From Psychrobacter sp. UBA3483 (GTDB taxonomy: Bacteria; Pseudomonadota; Gammaproteobacteria; Pseudomonadales; Moraxellaceae): a DNA stretch of 64,000 bases. A program made the translations under genes and the position numbers. Location: positions 1 to 64,000 of the forward strand of contig NZ_DFQS01000021.1 in NCBI RefSeq assembly GCF_002377905.1. The letters run 5' to 3'. How positions within the stretch are numbered: position 1 is the first letter of the stretch; each line of letters starts with the position of its first letter. A model generated the notes under the pieces. That model saw nothing but the letters and a program-made list of their open reading frames with translations. It was not told the origin of the DNA and ran no database searches. Below are positions 26,588 to 36,149 of this stretch, one piece after another.

Positions 26588-28210
26588 CTAACCTTTATAA
26601 CTGGCAAACAAATCATATTCACTGGCGTCATCGATCGTGACGGTTAGGAATTGTCCAACTTTGACTTGCGCGGTGATATCATCGACGTAAACGTGACCGT
26701 CAATCTCAGGCGCATCAGCATAGCTACGGCAAATCGCGATGCCCTCTTCATCATCAATCTCATCGACCAATACTATTAAGGTTTTACCGACTTTCTCTTG
26801 CAGCTTTTGTGCCGAAATCTCTTGCTGTAGTGCCATCAAACGCTCATAGCGTTCTTGCTTAATGTCTTCAGGTACATGATTTGGCAAATCATTGGCAACC
26901 GCACCTTCGACTTCTGAATACGTAAAAGCACCAACGCGATCAAGGCGCGCCTCGACTAGCCAATCAAGCAAGCATTGAAAATCTTCTTCGGTTTCACCCG
27001 GGAAGCCGACGACGAAGGTTGAACGAATGACAATATCAGGGCAAATCTCACGCCATGCTTTGATACGCGCCAAGGTATTTTCGCTATGCGCCGGACGTTT
27101 CATCGCTTTTAAAATACTGTGACTAGCATGTTGGAATGGAATATCAAGATAAGGCAGCAGTTTTTTCTCACCCATCAGCTCAACCACTTTATCGACATGC
27201 GGATAAGGATAAACATAGTGCAGGCGCACCCAAATACCCAAATCATTTAACGCTTGGCATAAGTCATAAAATTTTGACTTTAGCGGCATGCCATTCCAAA
27301 AACTGGTTTTATATTTTAAGTCCAGCCCATAAGCAGAGGTATCTTGTGAGATAATCAGTAGTTCTTTGACGCCCGCGTTTTTTAGCGCCATTGCTTCATT
27401 CATCACGCTATCAATGGGACGCGAAACCAAATCGCCACGCAAACTTGGGATGATGCAAAAAGTACAACGATGGTTGCAGCCTTCTGATATTTTAAGGTAC
27501 GCATAATGGCTTGGGGTCAATTTAATCCCCGCCTCATTAATCAAATCTATCTTTGGATCATAGTTGCTATCTATATAGCGCTTGGGTTTGGGCACATGTT
27601 GCGAGACGGCAGTAATCACCTCATCATAAGCATGCGCACCGGTGACCGATAGCACGGCTGGGTGCATGGCACGGATTTTATCGGCCTCTTTACCCAAGCA
27701 GCCGGTGACAATCACTTTGCCGTTTTTGCTAATCGCTTCACCGATGGCGTCTAAGGATTCTTGCACGGCCGACTCAATAAAACCGCAAGTATTAACCACG
27801 ACCAAGTCTGCGCCTTCATAATCGCTGGCGACTTGATAGCCGTCACGACTAAGCTCGGTGATAATGCGCTCACTATCGACCAGCGCCTTTGGACAACCAA
27901 GCGATACAAAGCCAATCTTTGGCGCAGCGTTCACGGGCGCGTCAATCGTCGCTGAATTGGCTAACGTTACATCGCTACTTTGCTCAATACTACGGTTTTG
28001 ATTGTGGTTGGCTTTATGGTGGTAAGGCTGGTTAGTGTTTGCTTGACTAACATCCGCCTGACTGCTTTCTCGCGCTATATTTGGCTTTGCAGGATTAAAA
28101 ATAGTGGCAGTGTTTTTTGGCATAGAAGCTGATGAGGCAGAAGCTGACGATGTAGAAACTGATGAGGTGGTAACAGTCGTATTAAGCGACTCGGTAGAAG
28201 TGTTGGGCAT
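26588..28210 (-). CDS. rimO: Ribosomal protein S12 methylthiotransferase RimO
   Basis: RimO is a radical-SAM enzyme that methylthiolates Asp-88 of ribosomal protein S12. It has the N-terminal UPF0004 domain (KIGFVSLGCPKALVDSERI), the radical-SAM cluster motif CNHRCTFC, and a C-terminal TRAM domain (EGIAICRSYADAPEIDG). The core is the usual size of about 440 residues. It is preceded by a Ser/Thr/Ala/Asn-rich extension of about 100 residues that shows no fold. I start at ATG 28210, seven bases after AAGG; in-frame ATGs at 28246 and 28123 are alternatives. It is divergent from glnL. Confidence 0.93.
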   Translation of the reverse strand: MPNTSTESLNTTVTTSSVSTSSASASSASMPKNTATIFNPAKPNIARESSQADVSQANTNQPYHHKANHNQNRSIEQSSDVTLANSATIDAPVNAAPKIGFVSLGCPKALVDSERIITELSRDGYQVASDYEGADLVVVNTCGFIESAVQESLDAIGEAISKNGKVIVTGCLGKEADKIRAMHPAVLSVTGAHAYDEVITAVSQHVPKPKRYIDSNYDPKIDLINEAGIKLTPSHYAYLKISEGCNHRCTFCIIPSLRGDLVSRPIDSVMNEAMALKNAGVKELLIISQDTSAYGLDLKYKTSFWNGMPLKSKFYDLCQALNDLGIWVRLHYVYPYPHVDKVVELMGEKKLLPYLDIPFQHASHSILKAMKRPAHSENTLARIKAWREICPDIVIRSTFVVGFPGETEEDFQCLLDWLVEARLDRVGAFTYSEVEGAVANDLPNHVPEDIKQERYERLMALQQEISAQKLQEKVGKTLIVLVDEIDDEEGIAICRSYADAPEIDGHVYVDDITAQVKVGQFLTVTIDDASEYDLFASYKG

Positions 28211-28345
28211 GGCTGACCTTGCTAGAGATAAATTGGCTGTGCGCATTGTACGTTTTTTTTGTGATAATCGCCAGTTTTGCCGCGCTAGTGTGTTGATTTA
28301 TGGTTAAATATTATCTTTCGTATCTTTTAATTTTAGGCATTTCCC

Positions 28346-29695
28346 ATGACGGCTGATTTGAGCACTGCCAAACTGAACCCAGATTCGACGTTTATATTAC
28401 AGCATTTATTTACCGCTATTTTATACGTTGATGACTCGCTGACCATTAGGTGGCTAAATGCTCAAGCGGAGCAGCTGCTTGCCATTAGCAGCGGACGTTT
28501 GCGAGGCCAGTCAATCTTGAGCCTACTTGCGCCCGATGAATTGACGTTAAAAGACAGTCTTATTAATAATAATCGAGAAGGAAAAACTTACTCTTTGACG
28601 GAGCGCTTTAGTCAAGCAAAACACTATCAACAGCCTTTTATCGATCATGATCACCTTATACATACCCAGCTTAACGGCGGACTGACATTATCCGTGGATT
28701 ATAGCGTGACGCCTGTTAGCGATGAGCAGCAGCCTTATTTTATTATAGAGATGTGGGGCAAAGACCGGCAAAGTCGTATTTCAGAAGAACAGCGCCAGCA
28801 GCAGCAATATAGCGTCGCCCGTCATATGTTACGCTCGGTCGCCCATGAAATCAAAAATCCATTGGCAGGCATTCGCGGGGCGGCGCAATTATTACAGCGG
28901 CAATTCATTAAGTTTAATGAATTTTCTGCTATTGTGAATGAAAATTTGAATGTAGCGGATGAAAATGGCCTGAAAAAGAATGCTGCAAAGCTGCGGAGTT
29001 ATACTGATATTATCATCTCAGAAACCGATCGTCTGACCCAGTTGATTGGGCAGCTTCTTGGCTCTCATCAATTGCCAAACTGGCAAACGCTCAATATCCA
29101 TGAACCGCTAGAGCACGTTTTGGCCTTAATCATTCATCAATATCCAGACGTGATGCTACAACGTGATTATGATTTATCGTTACCCGAGTTATGTGCGGAT
29201 AAAGATCAATTAATCCAAGTGTTTTTAAACCTGATGAATAATGCTTGCGAATCGATGACTGAGTTTGAGCAAACGCTGCAGCAAAAAGTTCCAACTATCT
29301 CTAGTCAACTATCATCAGCTATTGCGCAGAAACACTCTGATATTAATGATAACTATCAACCTAAGCTGCATATCCAAACGCGGGTTGTTTTTCAGCATAC
29401 CATCGGTAGCTTGCAGCACAGACAAGTCTTGCAAATCACTATTACCGATAACGGCTCAGGGATAGACGACGCATTAATCGGTCAGATCTTTTTCCCGATG
29501 GTGACCATGCGCGCTGCTGGTACAGGTCTAGGTTTATCTATCGTCCAAGATATCATCAGCCGCCATCATGGTATGATTGACGTCAGCTCAAAGCAAGCCC
29601 AAGGTTTTAGCGGCCGTTTTAAAAGTCATTATCAGCGCAATCAAACCAGCTTTACCCTCTACCTGCCTTTTTCTCAGCCAAGCGCTGACCGTTAA
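28346..29695 (+). CDS. glnL: Nitrogen regulation sensor kinase NtrB
   Basis: GlnL/NtrB phosphorylates NtrC under nitrogen limitation, controlled by PII. The 449-residue cytosolic protein has an N-terminal PAS domain (about 18-135), an H-box SVAHEIKNPLAGIRGAAQLL with phospho-acceptor H167, an N-box LMNNACESM, and G-boxes DNGSGID and GTGLGLSIVQDI. It is about 100 residues longer than E. coli NtrB, mostly through insertions around residues 190-215 and 310-345. It is 53 bases upstream of its response regulator. glnA is not next to it. Confidence 0.93.
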   Translation: MTADLSTAKLNPDSTFILQHLFTAILYVDDSLTIRWLNAQAEQLLAISSGRLRGQSILSLLAPDELTLKDSLINNNREGKTYSLTERFSQAKHYQQPFIDHDHLIHTQLNGGLTLSVDYSVTPVSDEQQPYFIIEMWGKDRQSRISEEQRQQQQYSVARHMLRSVAHEIKNPLAGIRGAAQLLQRQFIKFNEFSAIVNENLNVADENGLKKNAAKLRSYTDIIISETDRLTQLIGQLLGSHQLPNWQTLNIHEPLEHVLALIIHQYPDVMLQRDYDLSLPELCADKDQLIQVFLNLMNNACESMTEFEQTLQQKVPTISSQLSSAIAQKHSDINDNYQPKLHIQTRVVFQHTIGSLQHRQVLQITITDNGSGIDDALIGQIFFPMVTMRAAGTGLGLSIVQDIISRHHGMIDVSSKQAQGFSGRFKSHYQRNQTSFTLYLPFSQPSADR

Positions 29696-29748
29696 GGCTA
29701 CGATTTTTTATTTATTTTCCATTTTCTACCGCTTATCAGGCCAAACCC

Positions 29749-31431
29749 ATGACTCAGTATAATGACAAAACGCACCCTACGAGCAATGAGCAAATTCCTA
29801 TGGTCACTGTGGACAATAATCCTGCTGCTACTCCCGCGACGTTATGGCTTATCGATGATGATGCGGCGCTGCGCTTGATCTTGGCAGATACCTTTGAAGA
29901 GGCAGGCTTAACGGTTATTAGCTTTACCCAAGCGCAAGCAGCGTGGACGCGCCTGAACGATATCTTGCAACAGCGTGTATCTGTCGACCAACTGCCAGAT
30001 GTGATATTGACCGATATTCGTATGCCAATGATGGATGGTCTGTCCTTTAGTGATTGGGTGCATCAGCACTTCCCTACGCTACCGATTGTCATTATGACCG
30101 CCCATTCCGACCTGAGTTCTGCTATCAATAGCTATCAGACTGGTGCATTTGAATACCTGCCTAAGCCTTTTGACTTAGATGAGGCGGTCGCCACAATTTA
30201 TAAGGCCATTAATTATCAGCCGGATTTAACAATAACAAATGATACAACTGAATATGCTCAAAAGACTGTCAAAAAAGCTAAAAAAGGAACCAAAACGACC
30301 ACCGAACTTAAATCTAAAAGCCCAACAGATAGCGATATTAATAACAATCCGAGCGGTATCATCGGTCAATCACAAGCAATGCAAACGGTATTTCGCGCGA
30401 TTGGACGCTTGGCACACTCTCCTATTACCGTTTTGATTACTGGTGAATCAGGCACAGGTAAAGAGCTGGTGGCAGGTGCGCTTCATGCCCATTCTCCAAG
30501 GGCTCAGCAACCTTTTATCGCGCTTAATATGGCCGCTATTCCGCATGATTTGATTGAGTCTGAATTGTTCGGTCACGAAAAAGGCGCTTTTACTGGCGCA
30601 ACGACGACTCGGCAAGGTCGTTTTGAGCAAGCGGACGGCGGTACGCTATTTTTAGACGAAATTGGCGATATGCCGTATAGTACCCAAACGCGATTGCTGC
30701 GCGTATTGGCCAACGGTGAGTTTTTTCGCGTGGGCGGACAGCAACCGGTCAAAGTCAATGTACGCATCATTGCCGCTACCCACCAAAACTTAGAAGAATT
30801 GGTCAAACAAGGCAAATTTCGTGAAGATTTATTTTATCGCCTTAATGTGATTCGTATGCCCTTGCCGCCCTTACGGACGCGCCCTGAAGATATTCCTGCA
30901 TTAGCAAACTACTTTATGCAGCGCGCCGCCAAGCAATTAAATAGCGCCGAAAAGCAGCTGCATCCCACCACGCTTCAGATGATGCAATCTTTTGCGTGGC
31001 GCGGTAATGTTCGTCAACTTGAAAACGTTTGCCTTTGGCTGACGGTAATGACCACGGGCGACACCGTTATGATTGAGGATTTACCGCCAGAGCTGCTAGA
31101 CAATGCTGACCCTAATGTAGAGCAACAAAGCAATGCGGCATATCACGTGCATCAAAACTGTCAAAACAGTCAACTGACCCAAACGAATGATAAGCAAAGC
31201 TGGCAGCAAGCGTTGGCTATATGGGCGAAGCAGTCGCTGCAAACTGGCGAAACGGATATTTTACAAACCGCAACGCCCGAGTTTGAGCGTGTGTTGCTGC
31301 AAGCTGCTCTCAATCATAGCGGCGGTAAAAAAATAGCTGCCGCCCACTTACTGGGTTGGGGACGCAATACTTTGACCCGCAAATTACAGCAATTAGAGAT
31401 GACAGCAGCAGAGAAAAATAATGATAATTAA
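29749..31431 (+). CDS. glnG: Nitrogen regulation response regulator NtrC
   Basis: NtrC activates sigma-54 promoters of nitrogen genes. The receiver domain (about 31-155) has phospho-acceptor D89 in TDIRMPMMDG. The AAA+ domain has Walker A GESGTGKE (232-239) and the sigma-54 contact GAFTGA (279-284). A Fis-type helix-turn-helix ends the protein. It is 560 residues, about 90 longer than E. coli, because of a Lys/Thr/Asn-rich linker (about 160-203) and an insert before the DNA-binding domain. It is co-transcribed with glnL. Confidence 0.95.
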   Translation: MTQYNDKTHPTSNEQIPMVTVDNNPAATPATLWLIDDDAALRLILADTFEEAGLTVISFTQAQAAWTRLNDILQQRVSVDQLPDVILTDIRMPMMDGLSFSDWVHQHFPTLPIVIMTAHSDLSSAINSYQTGAFEYLPKPFDLDEAVATIYKAINYQPDLTITNDTTEYAQKTVKKAKKGTKTTTELKSKSPTDSDINNNPSGIIGQSQAMQTVFRAIGRLAHSPITVLITGESGTGKELVAGALHAHSPRAQQPFIALNMAAIPHDLIESELFGHEKGAFTGATTTRQGRFEQADGGTLFLDEIGDMPYSTQTRLLRVLANGEFFRVGGQQPVKVNVRIIAATHQNLEELVKQGKFREDLFYRLNVIRMPLPPLRTRPEDIPALANYFMQRAAKQLNSAEKQLHPTTLQMMQSFAWRGNVRQLENVCLWLTVMTTGDTVMIEDLPPELLDNADPNVEQQSNAAYHVHQNCQNSQLTQTNDKQSWQQALAIWAKQSLQTGETDILQTATPEFERVLLQAALNHSGGKKIAAAHLLGWGRNTLTRKLQQLEMTAAEKNNDN

Positions 31432-31529
31432 AGCCATCAGTCGCTGAAATAAAAACCAGCAATATCAAATATTTATGAAATTTAGCAAAAATAGTTGTCA
31501 AATAATTAAAAAAAAATCGCAAATAGGGG

Positions 31530-31557
31530 TTGCCAAACCTTTGAAACTCTATATAAT
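31530..31557 (+). promoter_or_regulatory. Promoter of tRNA-Leu
   Basis: TTGCCA at 31530-31535 and TATAAT at 31552-31557 are separated by 16 bases. Transcription would start near 31564, about 80 bases before the mature tRNA. Confidence 0.8.
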
Positions 31558-31645
31558 AGCCAACCACTGAGACGCACTACCGAATCAGTTAACTATCTCG
31601 ATGGCATTTGAATTTAACTGCCTTTGATGATAGAGTAACGAAAAT

Positions 31646-31730
31646 GGGGCTGTGGCGGAATTGGTAGACGCACCAGATTTAGGTTCTGGCGCCGCAAGGT
31701 GTGAGAGTTCGAGTCTCTCCAGCCCCACCA
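31646..31730 (+). tRNA. tRNA-Leu(UAG)
   Basis: The acceptor GGGGCTG pairs with CAGCCCC. The anticodon stem CCAGA/TCTGG closes the loop TTTAGGT, giving anticodon UAG, and a long variable arm typical of leucine tRNA follows. The T-arm GAGAGTTCGAGTCTCTC is intact and CCA is encoded. Being a UNN-anticodon tRNA, it is a possible target of the cmoM pathway seen in this window. Confidence 0.97.
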
Positions 31731-31761
31731 TTTTCGGATAGTACATCTTAGACCAAATATT

Positions 31762-31788
31762 AAAACCTGCTTTTTAGCAGGTTTTTTT
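31762..31788 (+). terminator. tRNA-Leu terminator
   Basis: A 9-bp stem (AAAACCTGC 31762-31770 with GCAGGTTTT 31777-31785) has a 6-base loop followed by T-run, 32 bases after the tRNA. Confidence 0.92.
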
Positions 31789-31819
31789 GTGTCTAGCATT
31801 TAGAATTTATCGTTGATAA

Positions 31820-32842
31820 TTATAACCTTTTCAAATCCATCACGATTTCTTCCATACTTTGATAACGTTTTTCAATTCTCTTCGCCAACGCTTTATTGAT
31901 GATACGTTGATAGCGCCTATACTCTAACGGCAATGTTGCAATTGGCTGTTGGCAATGCTGAGTCGCCCATTCTCTTAACGGCGCACCACTCGGATTATCA
32001 ATCTTAAACGGTCGCTCGCCTGCCAATATTTCATACAGCATTATCCCAAACGCATAAATATCGCTTTGCAGCGTTGCGCCTTGCCCTTGCCAGCGTTCAG
32101 GGGCAAGGTAAGCGGGCGTGCCAGCATTATTTTCCGTACTATTTTTCTTATTTATTTGAGTAATACCATTATTAATGGGTTCTGCCAAAGCAAAATCAGC
32201 CAATAATAAATTAGGTACGATACCGCCAATATCTGCATGATTTGGCACGAAAGCATCTAGCAAAATATTACTCGGCTTAATATCGTTGTGTAGCCAACCT
32301 ATGTGATGTAAGTCGGCAACAAGTTTTGTGGCTTGAACGATTAATTGCTGCTTTTGCTCGGCAGTCAGGCTTTGTTTTAAATAGCGCGCGACACTACCGT
32401 TGGCATAATTTGGCATAACAACAATGGTGAGTGTTTGACTGTTATTTAATACTTGTAGCTGTAAATGATGGGTGGCTAATAACGGCGGCGCGATAGAAGA
32501 AAATCTACCCTGATGGTTCGAGAGCTGATTGATAGATCTTAGAACGTCGGCCTCATAAGATAAAACAGATCCGTGTCGATGAGCATCTATACTTAATTGC
32601 CATTTCATCATGACCTCACCAAACTGGGGATGCTTGGCGCGTGTTAAACCTTGATATTCAAGCGCATTAGTGACACCCTGCTGACTGATACGCTGATGTG
32701 CTATCTTACTATACTGCAAGTCCAAGAATGCTATGGTCAATACAGGCAGAATTTGCTGCGCATCCGTTTGCAACGTTTGTTTTGCCAAGTCTTGCTTTGG
32801 CTTTGCTTGAATTGCAGCTTGATTACTGGCACTATTTTTCAT
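31820..32842 (-). CDS. Hanks-type serine/threonine protein kinase
   Basis: The protein (340 residues from ATG 32842) is a bare kinase domain with a short N-terminal tail and no membrane segment. The catalytic loop reads HNDIKPSNIL where HRD is usual, the metal motif is DFA instead of DFG, and the activation segment AGTPAYLAPERW is standard. A lysine in VMMKWQL is the likely ATP contact, but the glycine-rich loop is weak. Substrates are unknown. It is divergent from a DUF815 ATPase 97 bases away. In-frame ATGs at 32914 and 32896 lack ribosome-binding sites. Confidence 0.85.
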   Translation of the reverse strand: MKNSASNQAAIQAKPKQDLAKQTLQTDAQQILPVLTIAFLDLQYSKIAHQRISQQGVTNALEYQGLTRAKHPQFGEVMMKWQLSIDAHRHGSVLSYEADVLRSINQLSNHQGRFSSIAPPLLATHHLQLQVLNNSQTLTIVVMPNYANGSVARYLKQSLTAEQKQQLIVQATKLVADLHHIGWLHNDIKPSNILLDAFVPNHADIGGIVPNLLLADFALAEPINNGITQINKKNSTENNAGTPAYLAPERWQGQGATLQSDIYAFGIMLYEILAGERPFKIDNPSGAPLREWATQHCQQPIATLPLEYRRYQRIINKALAKRIEKRYQSMEEIVMDLKRL

Positions 32843-32939
32843 AATAAGTGCTGCCTTGATGTATGTACTTGACAGATATAATAGGCAATCTGCCATTTTA
32901 ATGATGATAAGCAACTAATATTATAAGCGACCCAGTATT

Positions 32940-33917
32940 ATGCCCCAATCTACCACACCCGTTATGAATTATGCCCTACCCGACCATGTATTAAATTTAC
33001 TTGAGCAGTATTTGCAAGAGCAGGTCACGCCAACTATCGAGATTGATCCTGCCCAGCTGGCTTATCGCTGGGTCGGTGGGCAGACTGGATATTTAGAGCC
33101 GTTGGCAGTGAATTTATTTTTAAGTTTAGATGACTTGCATGGTATCGATACGCAAAAGGCAAAACTGGTACAAAACACGCGCCAGTTTCTAAAGGGCTAT
33201 CCTGCCAATCACGTCTTGATGACAGGCACACGCGGCGCTGGCAAGTCATCGCTGATTAGGGCACTGCTACAAGCCTATCATAGCGAAGGGCTACGTATTA
33301 TCGAAATCGCTCGTGATGACCTGCAGATGCTTGATAAGATACGCGCTGCGATTAATGCGCTGCCAGCGGATTGTGGTTGCCATTATGTAGTGTACTGTGA
33401 TGACTTGGCATTTAACGGTCAAGATGAGAGTTACCGGACGCTGAAAAGTGTGTTGGACGGCGCGCTAGACTCCGAGCAAGATAAGCTACTCGTCTATGCC
33501 ACCAGTAACCGCCGTCATCTTTTGCCGCAGCTGATGAAAGACAATGTCAATATTTATAACGGTCAGACTGACGAGGTCAACCCTTATGAAACCATTGACG
33601 AGACGGTATCGTTATCTGATCGCTTCGGCTTATGGTTGTCCTTTCATCCAATGGATCAAAACACGTATTTACACATCGTGCGCCATTATTTATCGCTTTC
33701 GCCAAATCACAATCTGCATAATGCGAATGACGTTAAAGAAAGTGATGTTAATAAAGTTAATGTTGCAACAGCCAATAATGCGCTACCTGATAATATAAGA
33801 GCAGCAGCATTACGCTGGGCATCAGAGCGCGGTGGACGTTCAGGACGAGTGGCGTATCAGTTTAGCCGCTACTGGATAGGACAAATGCAATTAGCAGCTG
33901 AGGACAATCTATCTTAA
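32940..33917 (+). CDS. DUF815 family AAA+ ATP-binding protein
   Basis: The 325-residue protein carries Walker A GTRGAGKSS (96-104) and a Walker B-like HYVVYCDDLAF, with the sensor segment LLVYATSNRRHL. This is the layout of the DUF815 AAA+ family, which is widespread but has no firmly assigned role. An Asn-rich insert lies near residues 262-285. It converges on rnz with only 17 bases between stop codons and no terminator visible, so the two transcripts probably overlap. Confidence 0.85.
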   Translation: MPQSTTPVMNYALPDHVLNLLEQYLQEQVTPTIEIDPAQLAYRWVGGQTGYLEPLAVNLFLSLDDLHGIDTQKAKLVQNTRQFLKGYPANHVLMTGTRGAGKSSLIRALLQAYHSEGLRIIEIARDDLQMLDKIRAAINALPADCGCHYVVYCDDLAFNGQDESYRTLKSVLDGALDSEQDKLLVYATSNRRHLLPQLMKDNVNIYNGQTDEVNPYETIDETVSLSDRFGLWLSFHPMDQNTYLHIVRHYLSLSPNHNLHNANDVKESDVNKVNVATANNALPDNIRAAALRWASERGGRSGRVAYQFSRYWIGQMQLAAEDNLS

Positions 33918-33934
33918 ATATTGATCACAAGTCA

Positions 33935-35053
33935 TTAATGATGGTCGCGTGCAGAGCCTAGATACTGTACGCGGCTCTCCTCTTCTGCGCTTACTAAGTC
34001 AGCTGTGCCATTCACCATATATTGATCAAAGTCAGCGGCTAACCATAGATTGCCTTGATAAGCACTTTGGGCATCTAAGCGGATATGCGCCATATTGGGC
34101 GTATCACTATGAGGGTTTTCAAAGCTTTGATAACGTGCGCTAAAATGGGTCAAAATTAAATTTTTAACGCTGTTTTCTTGGGCAAATTGACCAACCGATT
34201 GCGCGCTACTGTGCATCGGATCAAAGTCTGGGTTTTTTGCCTGAATCTTATTTAACACCTCATGAGTATAAGTGGCTTCGTGTACCAATAAATCGGCATC
34301 GACTACCGCAGCACTTAGGCACTCTGGCGTATCGTTATCGCCCGCCACCATAACCTTTGTGCGCTGACTGTTATTATCGACGTAATCGGCTGAATAAAGT
34401 GTGCGACCATCCTCGGCTGTGACATCTTTGCCTTGCTGCAGCTTGCCCCACAGCGCGCTTGCTGGAATACCATCGGCTGTCAATTTATCAGTATTCAGCG
34501 CACGGCGGCTGATAGTTTGGGTGATGGCAAAGCCATAAGAGGCCACGCGATGCGATAAAGGATAAATACCTATCGTCAGCTGATGCTGATTGTCTAGTGT
34601 AATCGTTACTTGAGTTTTATTTCCCTCATCTGATTCAGAGAGCAAATCTTCTATCGCCATAAAGTTAATAACAAATGGAAAATATAGCTCTGTCGTCAAA
34701 GTTACCGCTTCAAGCAACGTGGCGATTGCTTTTGGCGCAACGATGATTAACGGCTCACGGCGACCTGACATTGCTGTACTCGCAAGCAACCCTGGCAGAC
34801 CATAACAATGGTCGCCATGCACATGAGTGATGCAAATTGCTTGGAGCTGATGTAAAGATAACTTAGTATGTAAGAGCTGCTGCTGGGTGCCTTCGCCGCA
34901 GTCAACCAACACCCAAGGCCGCGATTTTTTAGATTGAGTCGTGTTTTTTGGGTTTGACACATAAGGGTTAAGGGATTCGACAGCTAATGCGGTGACGTTA
35001 CGCTGCTTGGTCGGCACGCCCGCTGAGGTGCCCAAAAAGGTAAGCTTTAACAT
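33935..35053 (-). CDS. rnz: Ribonuclease Z
   Basis: RNase Z is a metallo-beta-lactamase-fold endonuclease that trims tRNA 3' ends; in bacteria whose tRNAs encode CCA, its role is narrower. It begins KLTFLGTSAGVPTKQRN, with the zinc motif THVHGDHCYGLPGLL and a C-terminal LILTHFSARYQ. At 372 residues it is longer than the E. coli form because of inserts near 160-175 and 225. ATG 35053 follows AAAGAG; the longer frame would use a TTG. Confidence 0.92.
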   Translation of the reverse strand: MLKLTFLGTSAGVPTKQRNVTALAVESLNPYVSNPKNTTQSKKSRPWVLVDCGEGTQQQLLHTKLSLHQLQAICITHVHGDHCYGLPGLLASTAMSGRREPLIIVAPKAIATLLEAVTLTTELYFPFVINFMAIEDLLSESDEGNKTQVTITLDNQHQLTIGIYPLSHRVASYGFAITQTISRRALNTDKLTADGIPASALWGKLQQGKDVTAEDGRTLYSADYVDNNSQRTKVMVAGDNDTPECLSAAVVDADLLVHEATYTHEVLNKIQAKNPDFDPMHSSAQSVGQFAQENSVKNLILTHFSARYQSFENPHSDTPNMAHIRLDAQSAYQGNLWLAADFDQYMVNGTADLVSAEEESRVQYLGSARDHH

Positions 35054-35078
35054 AGGCAAACTCTTTATCTAAATACTT

Positions 35079-35134
35079 TTTTTATAGCGACGTTTTTATA
35101 GTGATGTTTTTATAAAGACGACTTTATAACGACT
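35079..35134. repeat. 14-bp tandem repeat
   Basis: Three full units of a 14-mer beginning TTTTTATA lie at 35079-35092, 35093-35106 and 35107-35120. A diverged fourth runs into the stop of the next gene at 35134. It fills most of the gap between rnz and the small membrane protein. Confidence 0.8.
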
Positions 35135-35387
35135 GGCATAGCATGGTCCTTTGACCTTCAATCATTTTACCGCCATTAGCCGTACATTCATTGACCATGT
35201 TGGACTCATAGGATTTCCAGCCACCATAAAAGCTTGCTAGGCATAGCAATACTACCAGCAGCTTTTGTGACCACGCTTTGATAGAAGCTTGCTGGTTATT
35301 GCTATGACCTTCAGCCGTATTAATGGGTTGTCCGGTAACCGCACCAGTATCCGTCTTCTGGTTGTTCGTTTTATTTAAGTCTGTCAT
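35124..35387 (-). CDS. Small single-pass membrane protein, unknown
   Basis: An 87-residue protein with a polar Asn/Thr/Gln-rich N-terminal 37 residues, one hydrophobic helix (KLLVVLLCLASFYGGW, about 42-58) and a short C-terminal part with two cysteines (NECTANGG, TMLCQSL). By the positive-inside rule the cysteine-bearing tail would be periplasmic and could form a disulfide. I do not recognise the family. It lies between gst and rnz on the same strand and may be co-transcribed with either. Its stop codon lies inside a tandem repeat. Confidence 0.65.
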   Translation of the reverse strand: MTDLNKTNNQKTDTGAVTGQPINTAEGHSNNQQASIKAWSQKLLVVLLCLASFYGGWKSYESNMVNECTANGGKMIEGQRTMLCQSL

Positions 35388-35480
35388 TTTTTTACCCTAA
35401 AAAAGGTTTTGTCTATAAATAAACAAAACCTTTATTTTAATATGAATTCAGTCATTTATTAATGATTAAGTGTGCTGCAT

Positions 35481-36149
35481 CTAAAATTTTAAACGCCCGC
35501 CTTTTTCTTCTGCGCGCTTAAAGGCATCGCGCTCTTCACAGCGTTTTAGCCAGTTTAAGATATTGGCGTATTTACTGCTATCTAAACCTGCTCCCGCATT
35601 GGCACCGACGACCGCAAGATGCATCTGAATATCAGCGGCACTGAATTCGCTACCGGCAAACCAATGATTGTCTTGCAAGTGCTGCTCCATCATGGTCAGC
35701 ATCGTATCCAAACTTTTGCTAATCATGCTTTTTTCGACTTGATTGCGAATGCTTTTGCTCACAGGTTTGATCAGCATCGGCGATTGCTCAACCACTTTGC
35801 TAAAGACCAGACGCATGACCAATGGCGGCATAAGCGACGCTTCTGCAAAATGTAGCCAAAAAGTATAAGCATCCCACGCCGCCTCATTATCATCAGCAGG
35901 TTTGAATTGGCGTTCTTTATCATAATGCTTAATCAAGTACTCAATGATAAATCCCGACTCGACGAGCGCACGGTCGTTTACCTCTAATATGGGCGCATGA
36001 CCGAGCGGATGTACTTGTTTTAAACTGTCTGGGGCGCGGTAAGCCTTGTTGCGCTCGTAGCAGGTCAATTTATAATCGAGTCCAAGCTCTTCTAATAGCC
36101 ATAAAATACGAAACGAGCGTGAATTTGCTAAATGATGAAGATGTAACAT
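35481..36149 (-). CDS. Glutathione S-transferase family protein
   Basis: The 222-residue protein has a thioredoxin-like N-terminal domain (MLHLHHLANSRSFRILWLLE, then ALVESGFIIEYL as the glutathione-binding Glu-Ser region) and an all-helical C-terminal domain. The Ser in NSRSFR is the likely catalytic residue. GSTs of this type detoxify electrophiles or reduce disulfides. The substrate cannot be predicted. It stands as a single gene. Confidence 0.88.
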   Translation of the reverse strand: MLHLHHLANSRSFRILWLLEELGLDYKLTCYERNKAYRAPDSLKQVHPLGHAPILEVNDRALVESGFIIEYLIKHYDKERQFKPADDNEAAWDAYTFWLHFAEASLMPPLVMRLVFSKVVEQSPMLIKPVSKSIRNQVEKSMISKSLDTMLTMMEQHLQDNHWFAGSEFSAADIQMHLAVVGANAGAGLDSSKYANILNWLKRCEERDAFKRAEEKGGRLKF

